Below, one piece after another: positions 1-10,935 of a stretch of DNA of 64,000 nucleotides. Positions within the stretch are counted from its first letter, which is position 1. Each line of letters opens with the position of its first letter. The notes beneath the pieces are model-generated. The model was not told the DNA's origin, searched no databases, and saw only the letters and a program-made list of their open reading frames with translations. Made by a program: the position numbers and the translations under genes. Source of the DNA: Xanthostigma xanthostigma (taxonomy: Eukaryota > Arthropoda > Insecta > Raphidioptera > Raphidiidae); NCBI GenBank assembly GCA_963575645.1, contig OY754464.1:63338948-63402947 (forward strand). The letters run 5' to 3'.

Positions 1-752
1 TGTATTTAAATACTCATAAAACGTCAGAGGTTCCATAATAATATCACAAATTTCTATTTTAATATTGCTCTTTTCTTCCAAAACTTGACATATCCAACAT
101 ATTTGTTTTCTTAACTTAACAAATACATTGCTTGTTTTCAAAACTTGACAAAACCAAAAGTTTTTTATAAAAAAAATAACCATTTAAATTTAAAATTCCA
201 TCTTTGGCTTATTTTAATACAAAAACTCAGCGCTACCAAACGAGCCCAAAACAAAACAAAAGTTTATCAGTCCTTCGATGTGGCGGATTTTTTACCTTTT
301 CTGAGGATGTTGGTTCTTTGGATTTGTCAAGCTTTGCAAACGAGCTCCTCACTTATGCAAATATGACTATGTATTCACATTACCTTTGTTTACTACGCAT
401 GAAATGTAAGTTTATAAATAATTATTAAGATATTACTAAGTGAATAATTTAATTGTACGGATATTACAGGACTTCCAACAGCCTTTAATTCCATAGTACA
501 AAGGAAACATAATAACAAACATTACAAAATGTTACATAGTGGCATAACACAACATGTGTTATCCCAGTCAATCATAGTTTGCAGAATCAATAAAGTGCAT
601 GTCGGTAGATATTGATAAAGTGGCTTATGTCATGGTTTTCAGTAAAATAAGGTAGTTCTTATAGGCGAGTGAATTACAGTAGTAGTTCACTTTTCAGTTT
701 TCCGCCGCAATGGAAATGGCATCAATAGTTAGAAATTTGGCGACAGAAGAAA
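1..752. other. AT-rich sequence, no gene seen
   Basis: This stretch is AT-rich. The short open frames around 145-430 have no recognisable domain, no codon-like composition and no neighbour to support them. I see no RNA gene or repeat boundary here. Confidence 0.6.
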
Positions 753-1706
753 CACTGGGTAGCAGAAACGCTCTCTTTCGTGTTGTCTGAGCTGCCCCCC
801 CCCATCACCCCTACAAATCCGCTTGGTGGAGTAGGAGTCTAGCGCGTTGCGGTACGCCGCTGAGCCGCTTAATAAAAACGGAAAAATTCAAAAATCCTCT
901 ACGAAATTGCAGAAAATGACTAAACAGCATCTGGGGTCTTCAATAAATAAAATTATCGACCAATTTATTGAAGAGTTCTAATCAGACGTTAATCAAAGAT
1001 TTGAGCATCACCTACTAAATGCAGGAAACATATTTTCTGTTAATTTCTCCTTGCAGGGACTGTCAGTATATAATAAATAAATTAAAGAAAAAAATCAAGC
1101 TCGGTGAATGAAACAGAGCTCAAACGGTTCGTCTTCTTGTAGAGAATCCCGAGGTACAGTTTTCTGCCAAAATCGACCTTGCAAAACGCATGTTCGCGGA
1201 AAGTTTAAGATTACATTAAATTGGCAGGTTGTGATCTAGCAGTGACAAAATTGGCAGATAATATTTTTTACAAACTTTTTGGGTGTTACTAGAAAGCCTG
1301 GTAAGAGTTTCTGCCACCGCGCGAGAACTTTGCGAATTATTGCCTGTGCAAAATTAAAAAAAAAATCGAAAGGAAATGAGGTCACTTGGAGCCACGAAAA
1401 TATTTTCTCGTATTCCGAATCACCGAATCAACCATTTCGTCAAGTTTCAACTTCAGGTTCAATTTTTTAAAAATTTTTTTGTAATGATTTTGAAAGTTTT
1501 TGCAGGAGGTAAATTGGCAAAAAATATTTTTTCTGCAACTAGGAGGTCCTCCAGATGCTGTTCATTTTCTGCCATTTCGTAGAGGACTTTTAAAGTTTGC
1601 CGTTTTTTTAAAGTGCTTCACCGCAACGCGGTAGATCCTTACTCCACCAAGCAGATTTGTAGCCGGGCTCAGACTACACGCTAGAGAGCGTTTCTGCCAT
1701 CCAGTG
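753..1706. mobile_element. Non-autonomous DNA transposon with long (~190 bp) terminal inverted repeats
   Basis: The left end begins CACTGGGTAGCAGAAACGCT and the reverse complement of the right end begins CACTGGATGGCAGAAACGCT. The similarity continues for about 190 bp, through a shared block with CTTGGTGGAGTA and a shared CTCTACGAAAT block near 900 and 1580. The interior has many short GGCAGAAA/TTGGCAG motifs, which could be transposase-binding subrepeats (inference). No transposase frame is visible and I could not find a clear target-site duplication. The superfamily is unassigned. Confidence 0.65.
938..1005 (-). repeat. Penelope-associated terminal motif, minus-strand copy
   Basis: This block contains CTTCAATAAATAAAATTATC followed by GACCAA, then the inverted ATTGAAGAGTTCTAATCAGA motif. 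The same string flanks the Penelope-related elements near 20.99, 29.07 and 32.81 kb. It sits inside the long-TIR element and looks like a small nested remnant. Confidence 0.55.
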
Positions 1707-1783
1707 TTCCTTGAACATTTTTGTGGCCATCCTCTGTTATAATGATGAATTGAAATAAATTTGTTAATTACCTTTCATTTAAA

Positions 1784-2065
1784 TCGGCACACGAGGCTAG
1801 TTTTACCGCTAGAAACGCTGCTGGAACTTGCTGGTTGCCATGCTATTGCGAGAATAGAAATGACATCACTGCGGGTTCCGTTGCGTAGTTACAAGTTGGA
1901 TTTCAAAATTAGAATTGGGGCAATTTTTCGAGCTTGATTTTTGAGCGAGAACCGATCAGAATACAATATCTTGTCACGTGGGCAAACATCACGAACAAAC
2001 ATGGCGTCATAGTTTGTGTTCTGTTCTAAAAAAGATCATAAATGGACATAAGCTACTTTTGTTCG
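1784..2065. mobile_element. MITE family G (CACACGAGGCT ends), 5' partial copy
   Basis: This is one of six copies of a short non-autonomous family in the window; the others are near 7.4, 33.9, 38.0, 38.9 and 51.7 kb. Shared landmarks are CACACGAGGCTAG, ATGACATCACTGCGG, AATATCTTGTCACGTG and GAACAAACATGGCGTC. The copy breaks off near 2065 before the right inverted repeat. No coding capacity is seen. Confidence 0.7.
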
Positions 2066-2707
2066 AGGCCATAGTATGTAGTTAGTAGCGGTTTGACAAA
2101 TTGCATTAAATCAACTAGCCTCTGCATACAGTGTTTGGTTATATAGAATGCAGTGGATGTAGTCTATTAATCACAATGTAAAACTAACCGTTATTCAATA
2201 CCATAGGTGGTTTATCTGTTTTATTCAGCGGCGTCACGTGCGTGGAATTTAAAATTTCGATCATTCATAGCAGTGACTATATCTCGAAAAACTAACGACC
2301 TCCACGCTTGGATAGTTTTTCCGAAAAAACGACCATCATGTATTTCTTTATTTTTTAAAACATAAATTTTTACTGGTTTTCACATTTATAACTCGTGGTG
2401 ACGCACGATTTATAAAATTTTTCACCCCTACACATTTTCTCTCCTTATCAACAAATAATTTTGTTAAAATATATGACTATAAGGAATTACAAAAAGAGTT
2501 ATTCTGTAAAAATAAAGGTCTAAATATTTCTGCGGTTATTCTTGAGGGTTTTAATAAAGATTTGTATCATAGAACGTGATAAAGTGGGCTGTTCCGCAGA
2601 CTTTAAAAATCTCCCCATTCTAGTAGTACGTGCTAAAAAAACCGTGGAACGTGTATTTCTTTATTTTCTAAGAAAAGTATTTTTTCCCGAATTTCACGTT
2701 AGCCTAT

Positions 2708-3350
2708 AGTCCGGTCAAAATATAGACTAAAAAATAGTGGTAGGTTTACAATAATTCGCATAGAGCTGAAAATTGGTACAGGTCTTAGGTACACTATTAC
2801 AAATGAAATATCAAGGGTCCCCACCGAATTTACATCTTCCAAAACATTTATTCAAGGTCAAAGGTTAAAAGTACCTATCAGTTTTTTGCACTTTTCTCGT
2901 AAACGCTAAATATTATCTAAAAATAAGTCACACAAATGTTGCAATTGTCTACAAGAATTGTTCTTATACTTTTTTCCCCTACGAATCACCATTCTTTTGA
3001 AATGGTGATTTCATACATCAAAAATACTAATATACGTATAAACATTTAACGTTATTTTTGATAAATACATTCGGTACGTATAATATAAAATTTTGGTCCC
3101 ATATCTCAAGAATAGTAATTCGTAGGGGAAAAAATATAAGAACAGTTTTTGTACACAATTACATGGTCTACCACTTTTGTTTGACCTATTTTTAGATAAA
3201 CATTTACCGTTCACGAGAAAAATGCAAAAAACCGATACTTTTGACCTTTTGATATTTTATTTGTAATAGTGTACTTAAGACCTGTAGGTACCAATTTTCA
3301 GCTCTATGCGAATTATAGTAAATTGAAATATTTATTTTGACTGAACTATT
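2708..3350. repeat. Foldback element with ~270-bp inverted arms
   Basis: The left arm (about 2708-3000) and right arm (about 3105-3350) are inverted copies. For example, CGCATAGAGCTGAAAATTGG on the left matches the complement of CCAATTTTCAGCTCTATGCG on the right. The ends, GTCCGGTCAAAATA and TATTTTGACTGAAC, are degenerate inverted repeats. The 67-residue frame on the minus strand inside it is a by-product of the arm sequence, not a gene. Confidence 0.7.
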
Positions 3351-3354
3351 AAGC

Positions 3355-3545
3355 CATTTCAGAGATTCAGCGTAACCTTTATGAAGGTTTCTACCGCCCC
3401 TTTCACAAAATGCAGCCTAGGTCACTACTAGCATAGCCCTTTACCTGTTTGTGAAGTTTCATCACAATCAGTTCAGCCATCGCAAAGATTAGCTCAGACA
3501 AACAGACACTTCAATTTTATTTGTATGTACAAATAGATAGATAAA
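3355..3545 (+). repeat. LINE-like 3' tail fragment
   Basis: It contains the kind of phrase common at the 3' ends of insect LINEs (a TTTCATCACAATC block, then TTCAGCC, then CAGACAAACAGACA). It ends in a short simple tail, TAGATAGATA, which fits a retroposed end. No reverse transcriptase coding sequence is attached. Confidence 0.4.
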
Positions 3546-4296
3546 ATTTAAACTATTAATTTAATTTAATTTCTTTAATATTTAGTTAGCAGCAACACCG
3601 AGAATAAGTTTGTTGTTTGTCGAATTAAAATCGATTTTCTTGTAAACGTTCGGCGTCAGATGTGCATTTTAAACCGCATTTGGTTCTGTCGCTCAGTGAG
3701 AAAGATGAACAACGAGCATCAGGCATAATGAGGCATTTTCATAAATCACGTCGACAAGAAAATAAATCGCTGTTTTCTTCTCCGTGACCTTTCGTGGAAG
3801 TTGCAGTGCACACGAGCGTACGGTTTGGCATTAACACTAAATTATACTGCACCTGGTTATCCGCGTGAAATTGCTGTCGACCCTCAGGATGTTATTTTTC
3901 AGCTAGGTTTTCACGATAGCGATTACGTAATTTTCTCTCAGAGAAGTAAAACTAAATCCTACACAGTGAAGCCTCCCATAACACGGTAGATAGATTCCTA
4001 GAAATTTCTATGTTGTGTTAAACCGTATTATTAAGAGAGAAACAGAGAATCTTAATAAAATAACATTTGAGACTCCTTTAATTGTCCATTCTATGTGATG
4101 TGATGACATAAAAGCCCGGTATTCACCCAATTATATGTTTCTTTATATTTTGTGTGGTGTGCCTATTGTGTTAATTTAGATTTTTAAACACATATTACGT
4201 TTAATAATAGATCTTCCCGCTAATTTTTGATCGTGTTAGAACGAAATAGCGTTGTAGGTGGCCGAGTTACACCAGAGTTTCATCAATTTATTTGTG
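3546..4296. other. No feature recognised
   Basis: This is AT-rich sequence. The 62-residue open frame at 3801-3989 has no recognisable motif and I do not support it as a gene. Confidence 0.5.
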
Positions 4297-4612
4297 ATGT
4301 TACTAATAACACTCAATTTAAAATGAATTGAATATGGAACAAAATAAAGTTTAAAATAATGTTTTTGTCAACGGTATGTGAAAACGGAAATAATTGTTCA
4401 TAAAATAACGTACTCATCGACAGCGCGTGCATTGGTAGAAACAGGTAGAAGAGTTTTTGTAGAATCAGGTCGAGAAGGGTTTCGAACATTCGAGAAAAAA
4501 CTAGATTAATTTCCATTATATAAGAAAAGTGCTTTTAGTTTGTTTATTTGTTTTGTTAACATTTTAATTTTGTAAATAAATATTTACCACCACATTAAAA
4601 AACAGTTTTGTT
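4297..4612 (+). repeat. Possible solo-LTR-like fragment
   Basis: The right end, CAGTTTTGTTACA, is the same string that ends the better-supported solo LTR at 41860-42434, and both are preceded by a TACCAC-containing block. A TATA-like string (ATTATATAAG) lies at about 4515. The left boundary and target duplication are unclear, so this could be a chance resemblance or a truncated relative. Confidence 0.3.
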
Positions 4613-5629
4613 ACAATAATAATTTTTAAAATACTCAATACATTACTATAATAAATTACACACTGATGAAAACGCGAATATATAGGTATGTATAAAGTTC
4701 CATTGAATATATCAGTCGATAAAATATAAATATTGACAAAAGGCGCGTATAAACCAATCGAAATTGAATAATTATTTTTTATTTTTCGGCGCGCGTTTAG
4801 TGAACTTATTAATATTGTTATTTATTCATTTATAGGTAATTAATTGAAATAACTTTATACTTTATACGTTTTGAATTTGAATCTCGACAGGGACAATATA
4901 GGTATAGGTACAAATTTTTCCCTTGAATATATTGTTTTCAACAGCATTTGTGAGTCAGTGATAAAATAAAAATTTATTCTATTCCGTTATTATTTCATTA
5001 TTGACTAGTATTTATTTTATCCTACATTATTACTAGAATTTAATTTATAAAAAGTGCAATTTAATTTCAAAAATATAATTGGAAACTTCAGATATTATAA
5101 CATTCGGTCTATATTTTTTTTTATTTTCCTTGTGGAAAAACTATGTTAAATAATAATAAAAATTGGCAGGTATGTGACCAAAAAATTAAAATATTATATT
5201 TTTTATCAAAATAGATGCAAATTTTGCTTATTATTATCATCACGATGCGATAAACACGATATCCAATATTAAGTTTATAATATTACTATTATCTCTCAAC
5301 TAGTTTTTTAAGGTTGCTAAAAGTAATGAATATCTCCTTCGATGGACGTCTATGAACGCGGAAATCTTCTGTATAAGATGATAAATTAAAGCGTAGACGA
5401 GAGAAATTATTTTCATATCTGGTAGCGATATGATGAATCGTGTATACTGATGTTTTCACTCTAAAGCAGCTGATGATGCTGTGAACTGATTCAGAGATCT
5501 ACCTGGTTTTATGTTCAGTGCACAAATTATTCCACTGGCATGGTAGACGTAATAATATACCGACGCCACACTGTGAACGGATTTATTGTTCATTATTTTC
5601 ATAATGATTATAGAAACACACTTAAGAAT
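4613..5629. other. AT-rich sequence, no feature recognised
   Basis: Very AT-rich with no long frame, tRNA-like structure or clear inverted repeat that I could find. Confidence 0.5.
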
Positions 5630-5687
5630 TCAATGGCGGTTCGTCTATGAGTGCTGCGGAGCTGCAGAACAACCAAAATCTTAGATA

Positions 5688-6172
5688 CAGTTTACACTCC
5701 ATTTAACGTCACTCGATATAACGACAAATTCCAACGTCGAAATTACTTAACTCTAGTTAGTTTACCTTGTTGCTCATACAATAATGCATTCTAATACTCT
5801 AAATAACGACAACAATAAACAGAAATAAACAGTACTTGTTTCTTATTTTGTTACTTTGTTGTCGACATCATGCGTACCGAATATTCTAAGAAATTCGTTC
5901 TTTTGTTTGTTGGGATTATCTTTCATATGTTTAGCTCAGGTGCCTATCGATAAGTTATCATATTCTTAGTTGCCCACAAACTTACAAACTGTGAACATGG
6001 CGAGTAAAAGAAAATCTTTGTGTATTGGGAGAAAAGATAAGTGATGAAAGACGCTTTGGATTCAGTCGCTCGACCGTATCGACAATATGGAAGAACAAAT
6101 TTATGGATTATTTCTTCTCTTCGTTTAACGACAACGCTCAATAACGCACTCACCTCTATAGAGTTTACACTG
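5688..6172 (+). mobile_element. pogo/Tigger-like non-autonomous element
   Basis: The ends are CAGTTTACACTCC on the left and, inverted, CAGTGTAAACTC on the right, each flanked by TA, as expected for the Tc1/mariner/pogo group. Subterminal ATAACGACA-type motifs recur. The paralogous repeat at 28.6 kb lacks this segment, which confirms the insertion. Most of the transposase has been deleted; a short helix-turn-helix remnant survives. Confidence 0.75.
5997..6120 (+). pseudogene. Remnant of a pogo/Tigger transposase N-terminal helix-turn-helix
   Basis: A frame starting at 5997 reads MASKRKSLCIG, which looks like the start of Tigger-type transposases. It stops at 6042. A second frame from 6043 reads GFSRSTVSTIWKNKFMDY, which matches the recognition-helix region of the CENP-B/pogo DNA-binding domain (family knowledge). 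The two parts are joined by a deletion and frameshift, and no DDE catalytic domain follows. It cannot encode a working transposase. Confidence 0.6.
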
Positions 6173-6330
6173 TACATTATAATTTCAGAATTAATTTTTA
6201 TGTTTTCCATATTTAACCAATATCTAATATTAGAAACTAGTGTAGTAGTTACACAATCAACGCTAAAATTTAACCACCTCGTGTATATTCTGTGTGGCAG
6301 AATTTCTTGCGTTCAATATGGTTTCTAATA

Positions 6331-6929
6331 CAATTTATTTTTTATTGTTTGTCTTCCACGTGAATGTTTCTACATTTATGAAACTCATATTAAGCACAAT
6401 TACTAGAAAAAGGTACATTATACTAGTTCTCAACAATGATAATATAACTTCTCCATTAATCTAAATTTAGGAGGTTGTGTATCTAGTGGGAGTTTTAAAA
6501 GTAACACAAGTTATAAACTAATCATACACGAGATATATTATATTATTTATAGTATTTTTAGCAAGTATCACCTATAAAATAACCGATTTTCAACAAATTT
6601 GATAGTTCAATTTAGAGCAAGACCACTTCAAATTGTAGGCTGCGTTCAATTCTCATGCGATTAGATCATGATTTATTATGGAAATGGTAGTACTACTGCG
6701 TTTATTAACACGCTTATATTAGCTTGATCTGTATGTATGTGTGTATGAATATAAAGGAATCTTTCATCTTTCAGTGTAATTTTCACCAATTTCAAAATGT
6801 CTGATTAATTTGAACATTTGCACACGTATCAAGGGTCGATGACAATACAATTATTTCATACAAATAAATTTTAATTTAAAAAAAATTTGAATTTGAAAAT
6901 TTTTAAAAAATTACTTTTGATGTTGTTTC
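6331..6929. other. No feature recognised
   Basis: AT-rich sequence between two mobile elements. I see no gene, RNA or clear repeat boundary. Confidence 0.5.
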
Positions 6930-7175
6930 GAAACTAAAAATTAAAAAGTAGAAAATAATTTTTAACAAAATAATGCAATTATAGTAAAAAAGCGTGGGGT
7001 ATTAATTACCATATTTTCATTAAAAGTCTAATTTTATAAATAGTTACCAATTAAATAATTGTAACATTTAATATCAAGCACCCCACGCTTTTTTACTATA
7101 ATTGAATTATTTTGTTAATAATTATTTTTTACTTTATAGTTCGGTTTGCTATTAAAGCGTGTTTTCTAAGTTTTT
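6930..7175. mobile_element. Palindromic MITE (AGCGTG family)
   Basis: Inverted arms at about 6937-6998 and 7081-7144 share AAAAAAGCGTGGGG and its complement, plus the AAAGTAGAAAATAATT motif. Related palindromes lie at 35.7-35.9 kb and, more distantly, at 21.5-21.7 kb. No coding sequence. Confidence 0.65.
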
Positions 7176-7384
7176 TTAAACCATAAGTACTTTTTTTATT
7201 TACGCAACCCTACAGCACTAGGTGTGTCATTTCGCGTATTCGTTATGTGCAACATCAAAGTCGCAACATCTATTGACCGGCAAACCTACTGCCACTTTTA
7301 TACATTATGTCAAATGGGACAACTAGTAAAAAGTGAATTAAAATTAATGTGCAACATCAATGTCGCGAGATCTAGCGCCATTTT

Positions 7385-7542
7385 TACACTCGAGCTGTCA
7401 CTGCGCGCGCACCAAACCAATCTACAAAACAAGCATTATAAAAGCCATCACAAAAACCCAACGCCACAGCACGCTTGAAATTTAGCAGCCAAATCTAGCA
7501 AGGAATCTAGCGGCTAAACAAGTTTCATGTGCAGCGGACTTT
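7385..7542. mobile_element. MITE family G, 3' partial copy
   Basis: It carries the right-hand part of family G: CACTGCGCGCGCACC, CTAGCAAGGAATCTAGCG, and the terminal TGTGCAGCGGAC. The left half is not recognisable here. Confidence 0.6.
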
Positions 7543-7868
7543 ACTACATTGGATGAAAAGAGGCAGGATAAAATCATATTCATGTTTCTTATTACTGTAG
7601 GAAGTAACTGCATATGAAGTCTTCGAAATTATCAATCCCATAAATAAGCTGCTTTTATTTCTATACAGAACTGCATCATGAATGCACTTTCAAAAGTACT
7701 AAAAGCTCAAATTTATGCGGAATATACTTACTAAAAATAATGTTCTTAGCAAACAAAATAGATTTTAAAGTGCATTACAGCGTAATAAAATAGTCATACA
7801 TAAAAGTACGGATCTATTATGCCCGTAAAACTGTTTTGTAATAAATATTTAAGTTTTTCATTTAGACT

Positions 7869-8000
7869 GCAGTGTTTCCCAAAGTGGGAGGTATCGCCCC
7901 ACTGTGGGCGCTGAAGCAATTCAGATGGCCGCTAGTATCCTCAGAAGCAATTGGGAGATGTTGAATAAAAATAAGGGGGCAATGGAAGTATGAAGAAAAA
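7869..8000 (+). mobile_element. hAT-like terminal fragment
   Basis: It begins CAGTGTTTCCCAAAGTGGG, a style of terminus common in hAT elements (compare the well-supported copy at 55513). I found no matching right end or target duplication, so this is probably a truncated copy. Confidence 0.4.
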
Positions 8001-8226
8001 AGAAGACAATTACGAAAAAACGTTCGTTAAATAACTAGTCGCGAAATATTAGTAACCCAAAAATTAGTAAATTAACAACTGCGTATCAGACTCATCCTTC
8101 TTAGCTCGCACTTATAGTATCATTTTTAATATCATTAGTATTTTTATTTAATTTCAATTTCTTAATTTTCTAATTTCTACATTGAATTCCACTTTTGTTG
8201 ACTTTAATAAATCTTCTATCTACTTA

Positions 8227-8848
8227 TCTTTGTATATAAAAATTACGTGTCACATGTTTGTCCGCGATGAACTCCTAAACTACTGAACCGATTTTAAATT
8301 TGATTTGCACACCGTGTGCAATTCGACCCAACTTGAAAGATAGGATAGCTTACATTTCAATTTATAGTCGCAATATTATTTTATTGCAAATTATTTGTCT
8401 ATTCCTTGACAGTCATAATTATCTGTTGACTGGATTGAGTGAATATTCAATAGATGGCGCAACGAACTTAACAACCATATAAGATGGCGATACCTGATGA
8501 CTGGATTGAGTGAATATTCAATAGATGACGCAACGAACTTAACAACCATATAAGATGGCGATATCTGTTGACTGGATTGAGTGAATATTCAATAGATGGC
8601 GCAACGAACTTAACAACCATAATATATCTAGATCGAGGATGTAAAAAAACTGAATATCGTTTAAAACAAATGCTTTTTTTTCGAGCACGACGGCGCAGCC
8701 GGAGTGCTCGACATACACACATATACGCCCATGTATATTTTAAAATAGCTAGCAATTAATAAAATAGATAGATAGATAGATAGATGTTCCAATTAAATTG
8801 TTTTATTATTTCACTTTATACGTAGCGAAGCACGTACAGGGCCGCTAG
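8227..8848 (+). mobile_element. Helitron-like non-autonomous element
   Basis: It starts TCTTTGTATATAAAAATTAC after an A and ends GGGCCGCTAG. Helitrons begin with TC, end in CTRR and insert between A and T (family knowledge). The internal phrase AACTCCTAAACTACTGAACC is typical of insect repeats of this kind. The base after the 3' end is A rather than T, which weakens the call slightly. It contains a 71-bp tandem array. Confidence 0.6.
8424..8636 (+). repeat. 71-bp tandem repeat, three copies
   Basis: The string TGACTGGATTGAGTGAATAT recurs at 8427, 8498 and 8569, exactly 71 bp apart, and each unit ends near ACTTAACAACCATA. The units are almost identical. They lie inside the Helitron-like element. 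Open frames on both strands here are by-products of the repeat. Confidence 0.9.
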
Positions 8849-9405
8849 AATTATATAAAATTCTCTTGTCACAATTTTGGACACGCTAATCTCCTTAACC
8901 ACTGAACCGATTGTAATGAAATTTTGTAAATGTGTCTTGCTTGGTGCAACTTATGCTATAGGATAGTTTTTATTAAATATTTTGTACAAAATTACGGTGT
9001 TTTCTCAAAAAAAACTGTTTTAGTAACATGTAACGACATCTGATAGAAATTAATATTACAGTAAACCCTCGTTAACACGAACACGGTTAACACGAATTTC
9101 GGTTTAACGCGAACAAAAATTTGCTCTCGACAATGGTCACATAAGCTTTAATGTAATTATATTCGGTTAACACGAACCCTCGTTAATACGAACTTCGAAC
9201 AACTTTTATGTCCCTTCACGGTTAATTATCGGATAATATGAACTACAAAAATTCTCAAATCATATATTTTGATCATTTTGGTCAATGAATATACAATACA
9301 ACTAAAAGAAAAGATTCGCTTAAGGGATTACAAAAGTAATTAACTCACATTCTAAAAATAGACAAAGGACTGAGAGATTAAAAATTCACTCGAAATCCTA
9401 TAAAT

Positions 9406-10394
9406 TATAGCACGGCAGTGGAAGGATTTCTGGTAACGTAGGTCCATTCCCACCTGTGAATAAATAAAAGAAAAAAGACGGACAGATTTCTCAAAACGGT
9501 GGATTGTTTGGGCTGTACCGGTGTTATTTTGGGCCCATAGTGATCAGAGAGGGTACAGCTCCACTTCTTCTACTGTTCTGAGAAACTTGTGCAGAAATGT
9601 AACAAAGAAAAGAATATGCAGTTGGTCGATAACAATTATATTTCATAATCACTTCAAAAAAACGTGTCGGTGATAAGGTACAAAGAAATCTGATTTACAA
9701 GTACATTCTTAATATTAACAATATCATTTGATCATGATTGACAATTAGGAACTGGGGGTAGAACCCTGACGAGGTGATCACTTAATTATCTAGGGAAGTA
9801 CATTTAATAAGGTTGCTTAAATTAAAAAAAAAAAAATAATAAAACGTGAAAGAGGAAAAGAAAACTAGGCGTGAGCGTCATACCTTTTTCTGAAGAGTAC
9901 TTACTTACACTTGAACAATACTTATTCTAGGAATACTTTACATAATTCGTGAGTGACTACGGGTATTTAGGCGCTTCATGGTAGTACAATGAAGTCTAAA
10001 TTCGGTTTGGAGAAGAAGCTTGAAGATGATTCTGTGGTTTATTCCATGAGCGTCCTTTTCATGCGACCACACCGAATCCCGGAAAACAACTTAATGTTTT
10101 TTATTTTCCGTAACTAATAAATATTGATTTTAATTATTTCAAACCTAACAACTATTGTTTGTCACTTTTTCACTTTTTTGAAAATCACAGATACCGCGTA
10201 TTTAGAGTCAGACGACTGGATCACACGATAGACACACTTATGTTTATAAGTCCAAGCCACGCGATCCAAATCGTACCGCGCATGCAAATACCCGCGAATT
10301 TAGTGATTTAAGATTTCCTTATTTATTTATTTTATTATAATAATTTTTATGCTAATATTAAAAAAATGTCGCGGTGCTATGGCACCACGTGACA
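9406..10394 (-). repeat. 3' LTR of the gypsy element
   Basis: 989 bp. Read on the minus strand it begins TGTCACGTGG and ends GTGCTATA. It matches the 15139-16127 copy base for base as far as I could check by eye, including the interrupted A-run (AAATTAAAAAAAAAAAAATA type). Confidence 0.92.
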
Positions 10395-10410
10395 GGCTCC
10401 CCCTCTTTAG
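10395..10410 (-). other. Polypurine tract
   Basis: On the minus strand, AAAGAGGGGGAGCC lies directly upstream of the 3' LTR, where plus-strand DNA synthesis is primed in LTR elements. Confidence 0.85.
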
Positions 10411-10935
10411 TGATTAGGAGGTACTCCGCTATACTACTAACTGTACATACAACAAGAAATTCACAACAATGAATTTATCTTTGTTGTAACTAAGTCAACA
10501 ATCACTTGACAATCTACCATATCCCATACTATGGCAGTTGAAGTGTGCTCTTCATAAATAAGCTCTAATTAAATTTAACTAATCTAAATTGATCTAACGA
10601 GATGAAACAACCACCGATAATACGGAAATTATGGGGTCGTAACCTGACTGGCTGAAAGGAGACAGCGTAGACGTTAGACGAAATTGGGCCTTAGGAAAGC
10701 GCCGGAATGTAAACAAGGACAAGCTTATAATCTAAAACAAAGGACGAGAATAACGAAATAACACAGGGAGAATTCTTTATTTAGGAAAATAAAGCATAAC
10801 TCAGGTACGAAAAATAACTTAAACTTTTATTGTTAGTAATATCCTAACCTAACAACACTTGACGTTTGACAGATGTCAGCTGTCTGACATTGAACTTGAA
10901 ATTAAACTAGAGGGCAATGACCTCGGGTGAATTTT
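10411..10935 (-). other. Untranslated region between pol and the 3' LTR
   Basis: About 0.5 kb with no open frame of useful length on the element's strand. There is no sign of an envelope-like third gene. Confidence 0.6.

Larger units (their letters stand above)
5630..6330 (+). repeat. Old repeat interrupted by a pogo/Tigger-like element
   Basis: The flanks 5630-5687 and 6175-6325 align with one continuous stretch at 28545-28760. Shared strings include AAATCTTAG at the junction, TCCATATTTAACCAATAT, and a TGTGTATATTCTGTGTGG-like segment. The family itself is not recognised. Confidence 0.65.

Noticed and set aside
8424-8636. A CRISPR array (three regular repeats)
   Set aside because: The 71-bp units are contiguous with no unique spacers, and the context is a eukaryotic transposon.
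8540-8760. A real gene with the RARRRSRSARH arginine-rich segment
   Set aside because: The arginine codons come from a short GC-rich inverted string (CGAGCACGACGGCGC and its partner) beside the Helitron-like tandem array.
10411-10935. An envelope gene downstream of pol
   Set aside because: No open frame of useful length exists between the end of pol and the polypurine tract.
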